The notes under the pieces are model-generated. The model was given only the letters and a program-made list of their open reading frames with translations. It was not told the origin of the DNA and did not search any database. A program made the position numbers and the translations under genes. A DNA stretch of 64,000 nucleotides from Deltaproteobacteria bacterium (GTDB taxonomy: Bacteria; Desulfobacterota; Binatia; UBA1149; SPBQ01), in NCBI GenBank assembly GCA_029262375.1, contig JAJCZM010000044.1, positions 1 to 64,000 of the forward strand, written 5' to 3'. How positions within the stretch are numbered: the stretch's first letter is position 1; each line of letters starts with the position of its first letter. Below, piece by piece: positions 44,702 to 53,331 of the stretch.

Positions 44702-46744
44702 ATGAAGGTAGCTTCGTTCGTGAAAGCGACTGCACTTCTTAGCGCCGCAGCAATCGCTGCGACGGTAGGAATTGCCGACGCCCAAGTAACCAAGGATGAC
44801 GCGAAATGTCGCGCCACCGCTCAGAAAAACACCGGTAAGCTCACCGCCACCGCGTCCAAAGCCATCGTTGGCTGCTGGAAGAGCGTACTAGGCAACAAGA
44901 TCGGCTTCACCGATTGCAACGATTCGGCCACGGCCGACACCAAAGGCAAGATCGGCAAGGCATCCGGCAAGGTCACGGCCGCCGTCGGCGGCGCCAAGAG
45001 CAAGTGCGACGACACGGTCCACGCGGCCGCATTGGCCGAGTACGAAGATTGCCCGTCGCCCGGCACGGCAGGCGCCGGTCTGACGACGTTCACGCAAGTA
45101 GGAACCTGCTTGGCGGAAATCGGCCAGGTCATGGCGAACAACATGCATCGCTCCGCGATGAACCCGGGTCCCGAGCAGATCGCAGCGGTCCTCGGTTCGG
45201 CCAACGCGAAAGACATCGCCAAGTGCGGCAACTCGATCCAGAAGGGCTTCAACAAGCTCGTCGCGACGGTTGGCAAAGAGGAAGGCGGCAACCAAGCCAA
45301 GAATCTCGACAAGGCCGGCGGCGCGTATGATTACGGCTCGTTCGGTGCTGACCCGAAAGGCAAAATTGCTGGTGCAGTCACGAAGCTCGGCGACGGCATC
45401 ACCAAGAGCTGCGGCGGCCTGACCCAGGCTGAGTTCGCGCTTCTGCGCACATGTGGCGACGCTACGAATGTCACCGCATGCCTCACCGACATCGCACGTA
45501 ACGGCTCCAGCGGCGTCACCGCCGTGTCGTTCGAAATGCCCGGCGTTTGCCCGGGCAGCGTAGTCGTCAACGCCCTGCCGCGTCAGAGCAACGGCGACAC
45601 CGCGACAGCCACCGCGTTAGACGCCGGCTGGAACGGTCTCGGCCACAATGCGGAAATCCTCACCTTCTCGGGTGAAGTGAATCTCGCTTGTGCCGACGAC
45701 ACCTGCAGCAGCTGCGCGGTGACCACGAGCTGCAACCAGGGCAACTGCCGTTGTGACAACGACCAAAGCGTCCAGTGCGACGAGCCTTTCGGCCCGGACG
45801 TGGATGACTGCGGCGGTGCTGACTGCAATGTGCTCTTCGGCTCGCCTCTGCCGCTTTCGGCATCCGGCACGCCTACCTGCGTACAGACGGAAGTCATACA
45901 GGAACTCGTCGGAACGGCTGACATCGGCACCGGTGCTTCCACCACGCAGGTCGTCAACGCTTCGAAGGTACACACTGGTATCGGCCAGACGCAGCCTTGC
46001 CCGATTTGCTCGGGCGGCCTCTGCGACGCCGGTCCGCGTGCGGGACTGGCCTGCAGCGACGACGGCGTGAGCCCGACGTTCGGCGCGACCAGCTTCGACT
46101 GCCCGCCGGATCCTCTGGCGAACGTGTCGGGTTCCGGCCTGGCCATCGACCTGGTGTTCTCGGACACCCCGGCGGACCTGGACGCGACCATCCCCTGCTC
46201 GTTGGTGGGTGTACTCGATTGCCACTGCCAGCAGTGCTCCGGCGACACCAGCATTCCGTGTAACAACGACGCGGAATGCGCAAGCGCTGGTGCAGGCACC
46301 TGCACCGCGAACACCGGTGCCGGCAACCTGCCGAACGACTGTTCGGACGGCTGCACGGTAGACGGCGACGGCAAGGGCCTATGTGGTCCGGCGACGCCGA
46401 CGCAGGGCTTCTGCGACGGCTTCACGCAGGTGGATGGCTCGGGCATCATCACCTGCTCCACGAACGGCGATTGCACCGCGCTCAGCGCAGGCAACTGCAC
46501 GATCGATCAGGTGAAGAAGTGCTTCGGCGACTCCGGCGACTCGATCTCGGTCGAGGGTACGTTCGGCGGTCAGGACGCTGCGGTACTCGGAGCGAACTTC
46601 TGCATCCCGCCGACCGCGTCCGCAGCGATCAACGGTGCAGCTGGTAGCCCGGGACCGGCGCGTCTGCGCATCGCATGGAGCTTCGACGGTCTCTGCCCCG
46701 ATGGTGTAACTCCTTACATCCTCGGCGGCGGCAACTGCCCGTAG
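44702..46744 (+). CDS. Large secreted cysteine-rich protein, unknown function
   Basis: 680 residues from ATG 44702. Sec signal peptide (about 1-27) with cleavage after ADA. The mature N-terminal half (about 30-260) is Ala/Lys-rich and helical with widely spaced cysteines (KCRATAQKNTGKLTATASKA, GCWKSVLGNK, GKIGKASGKVTAAVGG). I recall this pattern from Binatota-like genomes. The C-terminal half is beta-rich with dense Cys motifs: CSSCAVTTSCNQGNCRCDND, CPICSGGLCDAGPRAGLAC, DCHCQQCSGDTSIPCNND, and two copies of a CNNDAECASAGAGTC / CSTNGDCTALSAGNC repeat. More than 40 cysteines imply many disulphides or metal sites. No enzyme motif. Strong RBS, own promoter and a perfect terminator suggest an abundant, independently regulated surface or extracellular protein. 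Confidence 0.85.
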   Translation: MKVASFVKATALLSAAAIAATVGIADAQVTKDDAKCRATAQKNTGKLTATASKAIVGCWKSVLGNKIGFTDCNDSATADTKGKIGKASGKVTAAVGGAKSKCDDTVHAAALAEYEDCPSPGTAGAGLTTFTQVGTCLAEIGQVMANNMHRSAMNPGPEQIAAVLGSANAKDIAKCGNSIQKGFNKLVATVGKEEGGNQAKNLDKAGGAYDYGSFGADPKGKIAGAVTKLGDGITKSCGGLTQAEFALLRTCGDATNVTACLTDIARNGSSGVTAVSFEMPGVCPGSVVVNALPRQSNGDTATATALDAGWNGLGHNAEILTFSGEVNLACADDTCSSCAVTTSCNQGNCRCDNDQSVQCDEPFGPDVDDCGGADCNVLFGSPLPLSASGTPTCVQTEVIQELVGTADIGTGASTTQVVNASKVHTGIGQTQPCPICSGGLCDAGPRAGLACSDDGVSPTFGATSFDCPPDPLANVSGSGLAIDLVFSDTPADLDATIPCSLVGVLDCHCQQCSGDTSIPCNNDAECASAGAGTCTANTGAGNLPNDCSDGCTVDGDGKGLCGPATPTQGFCDGFTQVDGSGIITCSTNGDCTALSAGNCTIDQVKKCFGDSGDSISVEGTFGGQDAAVLGANFCIPPTASAAINGAAGSPGPARLRIAWSFDGLCPDGVTPYILGGGNCP

Positions 46745-46785
46745 AACCATTCGACACACTTCCCCCGCTTAGGCGGGTGTGAAGG

Positions 46786-46820
46786 GGCCCCCGGGGATCG
46801 CTCCCCGGGGGCCTTTTTTT
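46786..46820 (+). terminator. Rho-independent terminator of the Cys-rich protein gene
   Basis: Perfect 12-bp stem (GGCCCCCGGGGA with TCCCCGGGGGCC), loop TCGC, then seven T. A second, weaker hairpin (CCCGC-TTAG-GCGGG) lies just upstream at about 46760-46780. Confidence 0.95.
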
Positions 46821-46939
46821 GTCGTCCGTTTCGCGTTTTGCGGCATCACCAGCCCTCGGATAGATTTTGCCGTCGCCTGGTTCCTCGGAAGTTTCGCGAG
46901 AGCCGGGCAAAACCCAATCCAATCGGGAGTTCTAGTTCT

Positions 46940-48094
46940 ATGAGCATCAAAGCCGACGCATGGGTCCTTTACGCCGGAGAAAAGGGCGCACCGCCAAAGA
47001 AGACCGAGCTGGTCAGAGAAGAATTCGAGTTGCCCGCAGCCGCCGCCGACGAGGCCGTCGTCAGCCCGCTATTCGGTTGCATGGAAGGCAACATGGGACA
47101 CGCGGTCGAGCGGCGCCCCATCGACATCTGCCTGGCACGCGGTGAAGAGAAACTCGTCATCGGCAACGCCGGCGTCGTCAAAGTAGAAGAGGTCGGCGCC
47201 GACGTCACGACGTGCAAGGCCGGCGATACCGCCATCTTGTTTTGCAACGGCGCCCCCGACGAGTTCGGGTACCCGCGCCAGATCTTCGGCTACGACACGC
47301 CCGGCACCACGGGGATGCTCACCAAGCAGACCAAGCTGAAGCAGCATCAAATCATTCCGATTCCCGCCGACACCAAGCACTCCCTGGAAGCTTGGGCGGC
47401 ATTCTCGTTACGCTACGTCACCGCCTGGTCGAACTGGGAGTTGGCCTACGGCACGTTGCGCCTGCTACTGGACAAAGAAGAACTCCCCCACCCCGAAGTC
47501 TGGGGTTGGGGCGGCGGCGTAAGCCTCGGCGAGTTGGCGCTGGCGAATCACTACGGCTGTCGCACCGCACAGATTGCATCGACCGACGATCGTCTGGCCG
47601 CGATCGAAGGCCAAGGCATTCGCCCCGTCGACCGACGCGAATTCAACGACCTCTACTACGACAAGAAAAAATTCCGCAAAGACGAAGACTACACGAACAA
47701 GTACGTTGCCGCCGAGAAGGTCTTCCTGTCGAAGGTCAAAGACATGACCGACGGTAAGTTCGTCAACATCTTCCTCGACTACGTCGGCGTGCCGGTGCTG
47801 CGGGCCACGTTGAAAGCGCTTGCGCGCCAAGGCGTCATCGCGACCGCGGGTTGGAAGGAAGGCATGCAGATCGATCTGGTCCGCGCGACCGAATGCATCG
47901 CACGCCACCAGCACGTCCACACCCACTACGCACGCTATCGCCAGGGAGTCGACGCGGTCGCGTTCGCCGAGAAGAACAACTGGCTGCCGCCGTTGGACGG
48001 CAAGGTTTACGGATTCGACGAAGTCCCGGAAATGTTCGAGGACTACGAGAAAGGTACGCTGGGCTGGTTCCCGGTATTCGCCGTCAACGGCTGA
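46940..48094 (+). CDS. MDR-superfamily (zinc-type alcohol) dehydrogenase-like protein
   Basis: 384 residues from ATG 46940; upstream in-frame sequence includes the terminator region and is not coding. Medium-chain dehydrogenase/reductase layout: a GroES-like N-domain with PLFGCMEGNMGHAVERRPID and VIGNAGVVKVEEVGADVTTCKAGD, then a Rossmann domain with VWGWGGGVSLGELALANHYG. It has some zinc-ADH-like spacing (Cys, GHxxE), but I cannot confirm a full zinc site. FAEKNNWLPPLDGKVYGFDEVPEM ends the fold. It lies 23 bp before a 3-hydroxyacyl-CoA dehydrogenase gene with which it is probably co-transcribed. Substrate unknown, perhaps an acyl-CoA or alcohol intermediate. Confidence 0.85.
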   Translation: MSIKADAWVLYAGEKGAPPKKTELVREEFELPAAAADEAVVSPLFGCMEGNMGHAVERRPIDICLARGEEKLVIGNAGVVKVEEVGADVTTCKAGDTAILFCNGAPDEFGYPRQIFGYDTPGTTGMLTKQTKLKQHQIIPIPADTKHSLEAWAAFSLRYVTAWSNWELAYGTLRLLLDKEELPHPEVWGWGGGVSLGELALANHYGCRTAQIASTDDRLAAIEGQGIRPVDRREFNDLYYDKKKFRKDEDYTNKYVAAEKVFLSKVKDMTDGKFVNIFLDYVGVPVLRATLKALARQGVIATAGWKEGMQIDLVRATECIARHQHVHTHYARYRQGVDAVAFAEKNNWLPPLDGKVYGFDEVPEMFEDYEKGTLGWFPVFAVNG

Positions 48095-48117
48095 GCCCGC
48101 AGGAGAACAACGAGATC

Positions 48118-49002
48118 ATGAGCATCGAAAAAATCGCAGTACTAGGCGGCGGCCAAATGGGCGCCGGCATCGCCGAAGCCGCCGCATCGCGCGGCATCTC
48201 GGTTGCGCTGATCAAGGCCACGCCCGGCCCTTCGGACAAAGCCAAAGCCGGCATCGAAAAAGGCCTCGGACGATTGGTGGAGAAAGGCAAGCTCTCTGCA
48301 GACGACGCCGGCGCCATCGTGTCGCGCATCACGTTCACCGACGACCTCAATGCAGCAGCGGACGCAGACCTCTTCGTCGAATCGATTGTCGAAGACATCG
48401 CGATCAAGAAACAGAAGTTCGCAGAGGCCGACAAGATCGTGAAGGCCGGCGGCATTCTTGCCAGCAACACGTCCACGCTCTGCATCGGCGACATGCAGGC
48501 GGCCACCGAGCGCAGCGATCGTTTCATCGGACTGCACTTCTTCAATCCCGCAACGATGATGAAGCTCGTCGAGGTAATTCCTACCGATTCGACCGACGCG
48601 TCGGTCGTCGCCGATGCTGTCGCGTTCGTCGAGACGATCGGAAAGACACCGGTCCTGGTGAAGGACCGCACCGGTTTCATCGTCAACCGCCTGCTCACGC
48701 CTTACATGTGCGATGCGATTCGCTGTCTCGAAGACGGCCTGGCCGACATCGCCGGTATCGACACCGCGATGCAGCTCGGTGCAAACCACCCTATGGGCCC
48801 GTTGTCGCTGGCCGACTACATCGGCCTGGATATCGTCAACGCCATGTCCGAGAATCTCTTCGAGGCCTTCGGCAAGGATTACATGGCACCGCCGGCACTT
48901 CTGAAGAAGCTCGTGGCGGCCGGGACACTCGGTCGCAAGACCAAGCTCGGCTTCTACGACTACTCCGAGCGCCCACCGGTCCCGAACAAGGAACTCGGCT
49001 AG
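48118..49002 (+). CDS. hbd: 3-hydroxybutyryl-CoA dehydrogenase-like
   Basis: NAD(P)-dependent 3-hydroxyacyl-CoA dehydrogenase, 294 residues from ATG 48118 with AGGAGA about 12 bases upstream. Rossmann motif IAVLGGGQMGAGIAEAAASR, then SNTSTLCIGDM, catalytic His in RFIGLHFFNPATMMKLVEV (near 141) with Asn four residues on, and GFIVNRLLTPYMCDAIRCLE. The C-domain has GANHPMGPLSLADYIGLDI and ends with GRKTKLGFYDYSE. Likely works in butanoate/fatty acid oxidation or polyhydroxybutyrate-related steps with the MDR enzyme upstream. Confidence 0.95.
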   Translation: MSIEKIAVLGGGQMGAGIAEAAASRGISVALIKATPGPSDKAKAGIEKGLGRLVEKGKLSADDAGAIVSRITFTDDLNAAADADLFVESIVEDIAIKKQKFAEADKIVKAGGILASNTSTLCIGDMQAATERSDRFIGLHFFNPATMMKLVEVIPTDSTDASVVADAVAFVETIGKTPVLVKDRTGFIVNRLLTPYMCDAIRCLEDGLADIAGIDTAMQLGANHPMGPLSLADYIGLDIVNAMSENLFEAFGKDYMAPPALLKKLVAAGTLGRKTKLGFYDYSERPPVPNKELG

Positions 49003-49032
49003 ACCGCGCGCCGAACTGAACGACCGCTTACA

Positions 49033-49074
49033 AAGGGGTCGTAGCAATGAACGCTACGGCCCCTTCGTCGTTTT
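49033..49074. terminator. Hairpin between convergent hbd and membrane-protein genes
   Basis: A 13-bp stem (AAGGGGTCGTAGC with GCTACGGCCCCTT, one G-T pair) around a 7-base loop, followed by CGTCGTTTT. It overlaps the end of the minus-strand gene. The T-run is short, so strength is uncertain. Confidence 0.6.
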
Positions 49075-50706
49075 GATACGGCCGACGTCTCCTCCACCTG
49101 CGCCATCATCAACGACTGCGTTCTCGATGCTGTATCGCGATCTGGCGATCCCAGTCACCCAAGGTAGCGAATGGTTACGACCCGCGCCGCCGGCGGCCCT
49201 GGGCAGCACTAGGTAGCGATGTCGGCCGTTCTGAGCGTAGCCGGCGTCGATATCCTCGCTCGACACGCCGGTATCGAGCAGACGGCGGCGCTCGCCGTCT
49301 ACAGTGCGGTAGAAGTCGAAGACGGACGCCGTTCCGACAACCGCAATCAGCGCGAATGCCGCCACCCCGGCAATCGTCGAAGCCGGAATCGTTGCGACTC
49401 GGTCGCCGCGCGGGAGCAGCAATCCGGCGGCGAGCAGCGCAGGGCCGATCCAGTAGCGATCGGCGAATAACCAGAGGCCGAACAGACCGACCGCGAAGGT
49501 AGCGAACGTGGTCACGACGAGCATCGGGAACGCTTCGCGAGTCGCGAGCGTGGCGCGTAGCCGCTGCACGATCGCGGGGCCCAACGCCGACCACCCTAGG
49601 GCAGCCGCCACGAGTGCCGCAGCCCTGGCGGGAGCGGCCCACGCACAGTCCACCGGACGCGTGCTCAGCAGGCTCGCGGCACCGCCCAGTTCACAGGCGC
49701 CCCACATCGTTCCGGTGCGCAGCGTCGGCGCTTCGCCGAGAATCCATACACTGACGAACAAGATCGCAAACGCGACGAACCACCGCGTATCGCAGCGCAG
49801 CGCCGCGAACGGCGCGAGCGTGAAGCCGACGAAGGCAGCAACGTTCGCGAAGCCGTCAACATACACCCACGGCGACACATGAAACGTATGGAGTAGATCG
49901 GCCGATCGGGCAGTCATCGGCAAACGCTCGCCGACGTCCGCTCCGAACATCAGTACGCCGGCAAAGACTCCACAGATCGCGGTAAGCGGCAACAGAATCT
50001 CCAACGCCTTCGATCGCGCGTTCCCCGCCGTAGACGATCCTCGTCGCAGCAACGCGGCTATGAGTATCCCCAACAAGAGTGCGGCACCGGTCTGGCGCAC
50101 ATAGGCGGCAGACAAGCCCGACGCAGTTGCGAGAAGCAGCCATGCCCGGCGGTCGTCGGCCAGCCAACGCCACGACGCGTACAGTCCGATCTGCCACAGC
50201 GCGACCATCGGGACGTCGGTCATGAACGTCAAAGTGAGCAGGTAGTAGATCGGATGAAACGCAGTCGCGGCTACCGCGAGAACCGCCCAGCGTGACGACA
50301 CTCCGTTGTCACGCAGCAGTGCGTACCAGCACAGGTGTCCGAGCGCGGCCAGGGCGACCGTGGCGAGTCGCAACACCCAGTCGGCGGCGCCGAAGACTCC
50401 AACGAACGCAGCGCCCCAGCCGATGTGGGCCAGCGGGTATACGGACGACCATTCGGGCACCGCCAAGCCGCGCCCACCGGCCAGCCCGAATGCCGACCAG
50501 CTGTACACCCAGTCGTCGAACATCGGAAAATCGTCAATCGGGGAAATGAACACGATCGAAGCCAGCCATAGGAGCGCGACGGCGAGCAGTCCGACCGTGG
50601 CGCGCCACGAATCGGGCCTGGCCGATGGTTTGAGTGAGTTTTGCGGCACGTTGACAGGATCTCCCAGGGCCCCTAGCGTGGCGAGCGATGCGCGGCCCGT
50701 CAACAC
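49054..50706 (-). CDS. Polytopic membrane protein, glycosyltransferase-39-like
   Basis: About 550 residues from GTG 50706 (a later start is possible). Some ten hydrophobic TM segments. After the first TM helix comes ISPIDDFPMFDDWVYSWSA, an acidic periplasmic loop like the Asp/Glu-containing loop of PMT/ArnT-type (GT39, GT-C) enzymes, which use polyprenyl-linked sugars. LTLTFMTDVPMVALW is a second conserved-looking GT-C feature. The C-terminal extension (about 480-550) is soluble and periplasmic. The product may glycosylate lipids or proteins; partners are not nearby. Its 3' end overlaps the convergent hairpin. Confidence 0.7.
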   Translation of the reverse strand: MLTGRASLATLGALGDPVNVPQNSLKPSARPDSWRATVGLLAVALLWLASIVFISPIDDFPMFDDWVYSWSAFGLAGGRGLAVPEWSSVYPLAHIGWGAAFVGVFGAADWVLRLATVALAALGHLCWYALLRDNGVSSRWAVLAVAATAFHPIYYLLTLTFMTDVPMVALWQIGLYASWRWLADDRRAWLLLATASGLSAAYVRQTGAALLLGILIAALLRRGSSTAGNARSKALEILLPLTAICGVFAGVLMFGADVGERLPMTARSADLLHTFHVSPWVYVDGFANVAAFVGFTLAPFAALRCDTRWFVAFAILFVSVWILGEAPTLRTGTMWGACELGGAASLLSTRPVDCAWAAPARAAALVAAALGWSALGPAIVQRLRATLATREAFPMLVVTTFATFAVGLFGLWLFADRYWIGPALLAAGLLLPRGDRVATIPASTIAGVAAFALIAVVGTASVFDFYRTVDGERRRLLDTGVSSEDIDAGYAQNGRHRYLVLPRAAGGAGRNHSLPWVTGIARSRYSIENAVVDDGAGGGDVGRIKTTKGP

Positions 50707-50736
50707 CCGGGTGCCAAGCGCGGAGGCAGGCTCGTC

Positions 50737-52293
50737 ATGGCATCACTCTCCATCGAGAAGACACACGACCGTTCGGGCGACGGCAGTACCAGCGACGGTG
50801 GCAAGATCACGATCACCAACCCATCCAACGGACGTCGCGCCGGCGAGGTAGACGTCTATGCACGCGATCAAGTCGAAGGCGTCGTCGAGCGCTGTCGCGA
50901 TGCGCAGGTGTACTGGGGAGCGCTTAGTCCAAACCAGCGCGGCCAGCTGCTGCGACGCTACCGTGACTTTCTTCTCGACGCGCGCGACGAGATCGCCGAG
51001 ACCGTCGCGTCGGAAACGGGCAAACCGCTTGCCGAAGTATTCGCGGCCGAGATGATGTACGTCTGTGACGGCATCGGCTACTGGTCCAAAAAGGGCGGAC
51101 GATATCTAGCCGACCGCCGCTTCAGCCCCCACCTTCTGAAAACGAAGGTCCCGATGACCACCTACAAACCACGCGGTGTGATCGGAATGATCACCCCCTG
51201 GAACTTCCCGTTTTTGCTCAGCATCGGCGAGGCGATCCCGGCGCTGATGGCCGGCAACGGAGTGGTCATCAAACCGTCGTCGACCACGCCCTTGAGCGCC
51301 GTTCTGGGCGCACGGATCGCCGAAGAAGCGGGCCTACCGAAGGGTCTACTCGCGACGGTCACCGGGCGCGGCAACGTCGGCTGGGACCTCATCGATTTCG
51401 TCGACATGGTCTCGTTCACCGGCAGCGTCGAAGTCGGACGCAAAATCCAAATCAAGTGCGCCGAACAGCTCAAGCCCTCCACGATGGAACTCGGCGGCAA
51501 AGACCCGATGATCGTCTGCCGAGACGCCGACCTCGAGCGCGCCGCCAACGGTTGCGTGTGGGGAGCGCTGTCGAACAGCGGCCAAGTCTGTCTGTCCGTC
51601 GAGCGCGTCTATGTGGACGAGAGCATCCACGACGAGTTCGTACGACGCGTGGTCTCCAAGGTCGGCGAGCTGCGCCAGGGATTACCGAACGAAGACGTCG
51701 ACATCGGCTCGATGACATCGGAGTCGCAACTGCGAATCGTCGAAACACAGGTAGAAGACGCGCGTTCCAAGGGCGCGAAGGTGCTCGCCGGCGGGCGCCG
51801 CGTCGCCGGCCGCGAGGGACTCTGGTACGAGGCCACGGTCATTTCGGAGGTCGATGATTCCATGCAGCTGATGCGCGAGGAAACCTTCGGCCCCGTCATC
51901 GCGATCCAGAAAGTGAAGGACGAGAACGAGGCGATCGAACGCGCGAACGATTCGAATTTCGGACTATCGGCGTCGGTGTGGTCGAAGGACAAAGTCGGCG
52001 CGATGAACATCGCCCGCCGCATCGAAGCAGGGGCAGTCTGCGTCAACGACCACATGATTCACATGATGATTCCCGAAGTATCAATGGGCGGTATCAAGGA
52101 ATCGGGCATGGGGCACCGTCACGGCGCCGAGGGAATCCGCAAGTTCTGCCAAGAACAGACGTTGGTGATCGACCGCTTCGGAATGAAAAAGGAAGCGCTG
52201 TGGTATCCAGGCATGAAGAACCGCGCACGGATCTTCCGTCGCCTGCTCAACGTGTTGTTCCGCTCAGGACTGCGCAACAAGCTCTGGGGATAA
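50737..52293 (+). CDS. NAD(P)-dependent aldehyde dehydrogenase
   Basis: 518 residues, ALDH superfamily, resembling succinate-semialdehyde or long-chain aldehyde dehydrogenases. NAD-binding MITPWNFPFLLSIGEAIPAL (about 150-169), FTGSVEVGRKIQ, general base Glu in TMELGGKDPMIVC (near 251), nucleophile Cys in LSNSGQVCLSVERVY (near 285), and EETFGPVIAIQKV. The C-terminus carries about 30 extra residues (FRRLLNVLFRSGLRNKLWG) that may contact membrane. The divergent GT-C-like gene starts 31 bp away on the other strand. Confidence 0.95.
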   Translation: MASLSIEKTHDRSGDGSTSDGGKITITNPSNGRRAGEVDVYARDQVEGVVERCRDAQVYWGALSPNQRGQLLRRYRDFLLDARDEIAETVASETGKPLAEVFAAEMMYVCDGIGYWSKKGGRYLADRRFSPHLLKTKVPMTTYKPRGVIGMITPWNFPFLLSIGEAIPALMAGNGVVIKPSSTTPLSAVLGARIAEEAGLPKGLLATVTGRGNVGWDLIDFVDMVSFTGSVEVGRKIQIKCAEQLKPSTMELGGKDPMIVCRDADLERAANGCVWGALSNSGQVCLSVERVYVDESIHDEFVRRVVSKVGELRQGLPNEDVDIGSMTSESQLRIVETQVEDARSKGAKVLAGGRRVAGREGLWYEATVISEVDDSMQLMREETFGPVIAIQKVKDENEAIERANDSNFGLSASVWSKDKVGAMNIARRIEAGAVCVNDHMIHMMIPEVSMGGIKESGMGHRHGAEGIRKFCQEQTLVIDRFGMKKEALWYPGMKNRARIFRRLLNVLFRSGLRNKLWG

Positions 52294-52297
52294 TACG

Positions 52298-53263
52298 CTA
52301 GGGTTTGACGGCCGCTAGCGTGTCCGCGAGCACCGTCATGGACTCGGCGCTGACCGGGCCCTTCTCGAGCGCATCGATCCAATGAGCAGGGATCGCCGAT
52401 GCACCGAGATGCGCCCCCGCTATGGCACCGCTCATCGAGGCGATCGCGGCCGTATTGCCTGCCAGCGTAACAGCGTACGCGACGGTCCTCTCAAAGCTCG
52501 CGGCATTGACGACAAAGCAGTAGGCCGCGGTCACGACCGAGCCGATGACATTCTGACTGTTACCGAGGCGGGCAATGACACGCTCGCGTTCCGGCATCTT
52601 CAATGCCATGCCTGCTGCGCTCTGATACTGCTCGCGCAGTTCACGCGCCCGGCACTCACTGCCGAGATCGAGCAGGAACTCATCGGGAGATAGTCGATCG
52701 TCGGCCGTGCACAGCGCGATCGCGACGGCCATCGACTGCATCGCCGCACCCTCGCTTCCCAATGCATGCGCATGGGTAATCGACGCTTGTTCCTCGGCAA
52801 CCCAACGCAACATCTCGGCGTCTTCGGCGTACAGCAGACCGACCGGAGCACTGCGCGTCGCCGCAGCGTTGCCCGAACTGCTACGACCCCCGCTGACGGT
52901 ACCGGCATCGCGCCACGGGGTTCCCGCGCGGATCTTCGCCAAAGCAGCGGCCGTCCCCTGCCCGTATCCGCGCGACTCGCTGTGCCCGCGCACCATACGT
53001 GTCGCCATGTCCTCACCGTTGAACGCAGGATGCTCACACAGCGACGCAACGACGGCGGCCGTCATCTCGGTGGCGGCCCCGTAGGAGCCCGGTAGCTCGC
53101 GAATGACTTCATCGAGGCCGGCGAATCGATGCGAAATAGGACCGCGAGAGATGCCATCGAAGCGCATCCCCAGGCTGTCGCCGACCATGGCGCCGAGTAA
53201 ACAGCCGCGGAATCGATCGAGCCTGGCTTCGTCAGTGGTGGGGGATTTCGCCGAGGCCGACAT
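52298..53263 (-). CDS. ADP-ribosylglycohydrolase-like protein, metal site degenerate
   Basis: 321 residues, ADP-ribosylglycohydrolase (DraG/ADPRH) fold. RFRGCLLGAMVGDSLGMRF near the N-terminus and SSSGNAAATRSAPVGLLYA in the middle are family signatures. At the first metal site the usual TDDT reads ATEMT (GAATEMTAAVVASL). At the C-terminal site the usual GDTDT reads GNTAA (LAGNTAAIASMSGAIAGAH). At least three Mg-coordinating Asp residues are therefore lost, so hydrolase activity is unlikely unless chemistry differs. The gene ends 4 bp from the convergent aldehyde dehydrogenase gene. Role unknown. Confidence 0.85.
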   Translation of the reverse strand: MSASAKSPTTDEARLDRFRGCLLGAMVGDSLGMRFDGISRGPISHRFAGLDEVIRELPGSYGAATEMTAAVVASLCEHPAFNGEDMATRMVRGHSESRGYGQGTAAALAKIRAGTPWRDAGTVSGGRSSSGNAAATRSAPVGLLYAEDAEMLRWVAEEQASITHAHALGSEGAAMQSMAVAIALCTADDRLSPDEFLLDLGSECRARELREQYQSAAGMALKMPERERVIARLGNSQNVIGSVVTAAYCFVVNAASFERTVAYAVTLAGNTAAIASMSGAIAGAHLGASAIPAHWIDALEKGPVSAESMTVLADTLAAVKP

Positions 53264-53331
53264 CGGCGCGGATTATGGCAGACCACCCCGCGCTTCCAAA
53301 GACCGGTCGCGCGCGGATACACTGTCAGTGA

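Noticed and set aside
45583..46500. 305-residue antisense frame opposite the Cys-rich protein.
   Set aside because: Ser/Pro/Gln-rich shadow of codon-third-position G/C on the coding strand.
47820..49019. 399-residue frame overlapping the MDR and hbd genes.
   Set aside because: Arg/His-rich alternative frame; both real genes have clear motifs.
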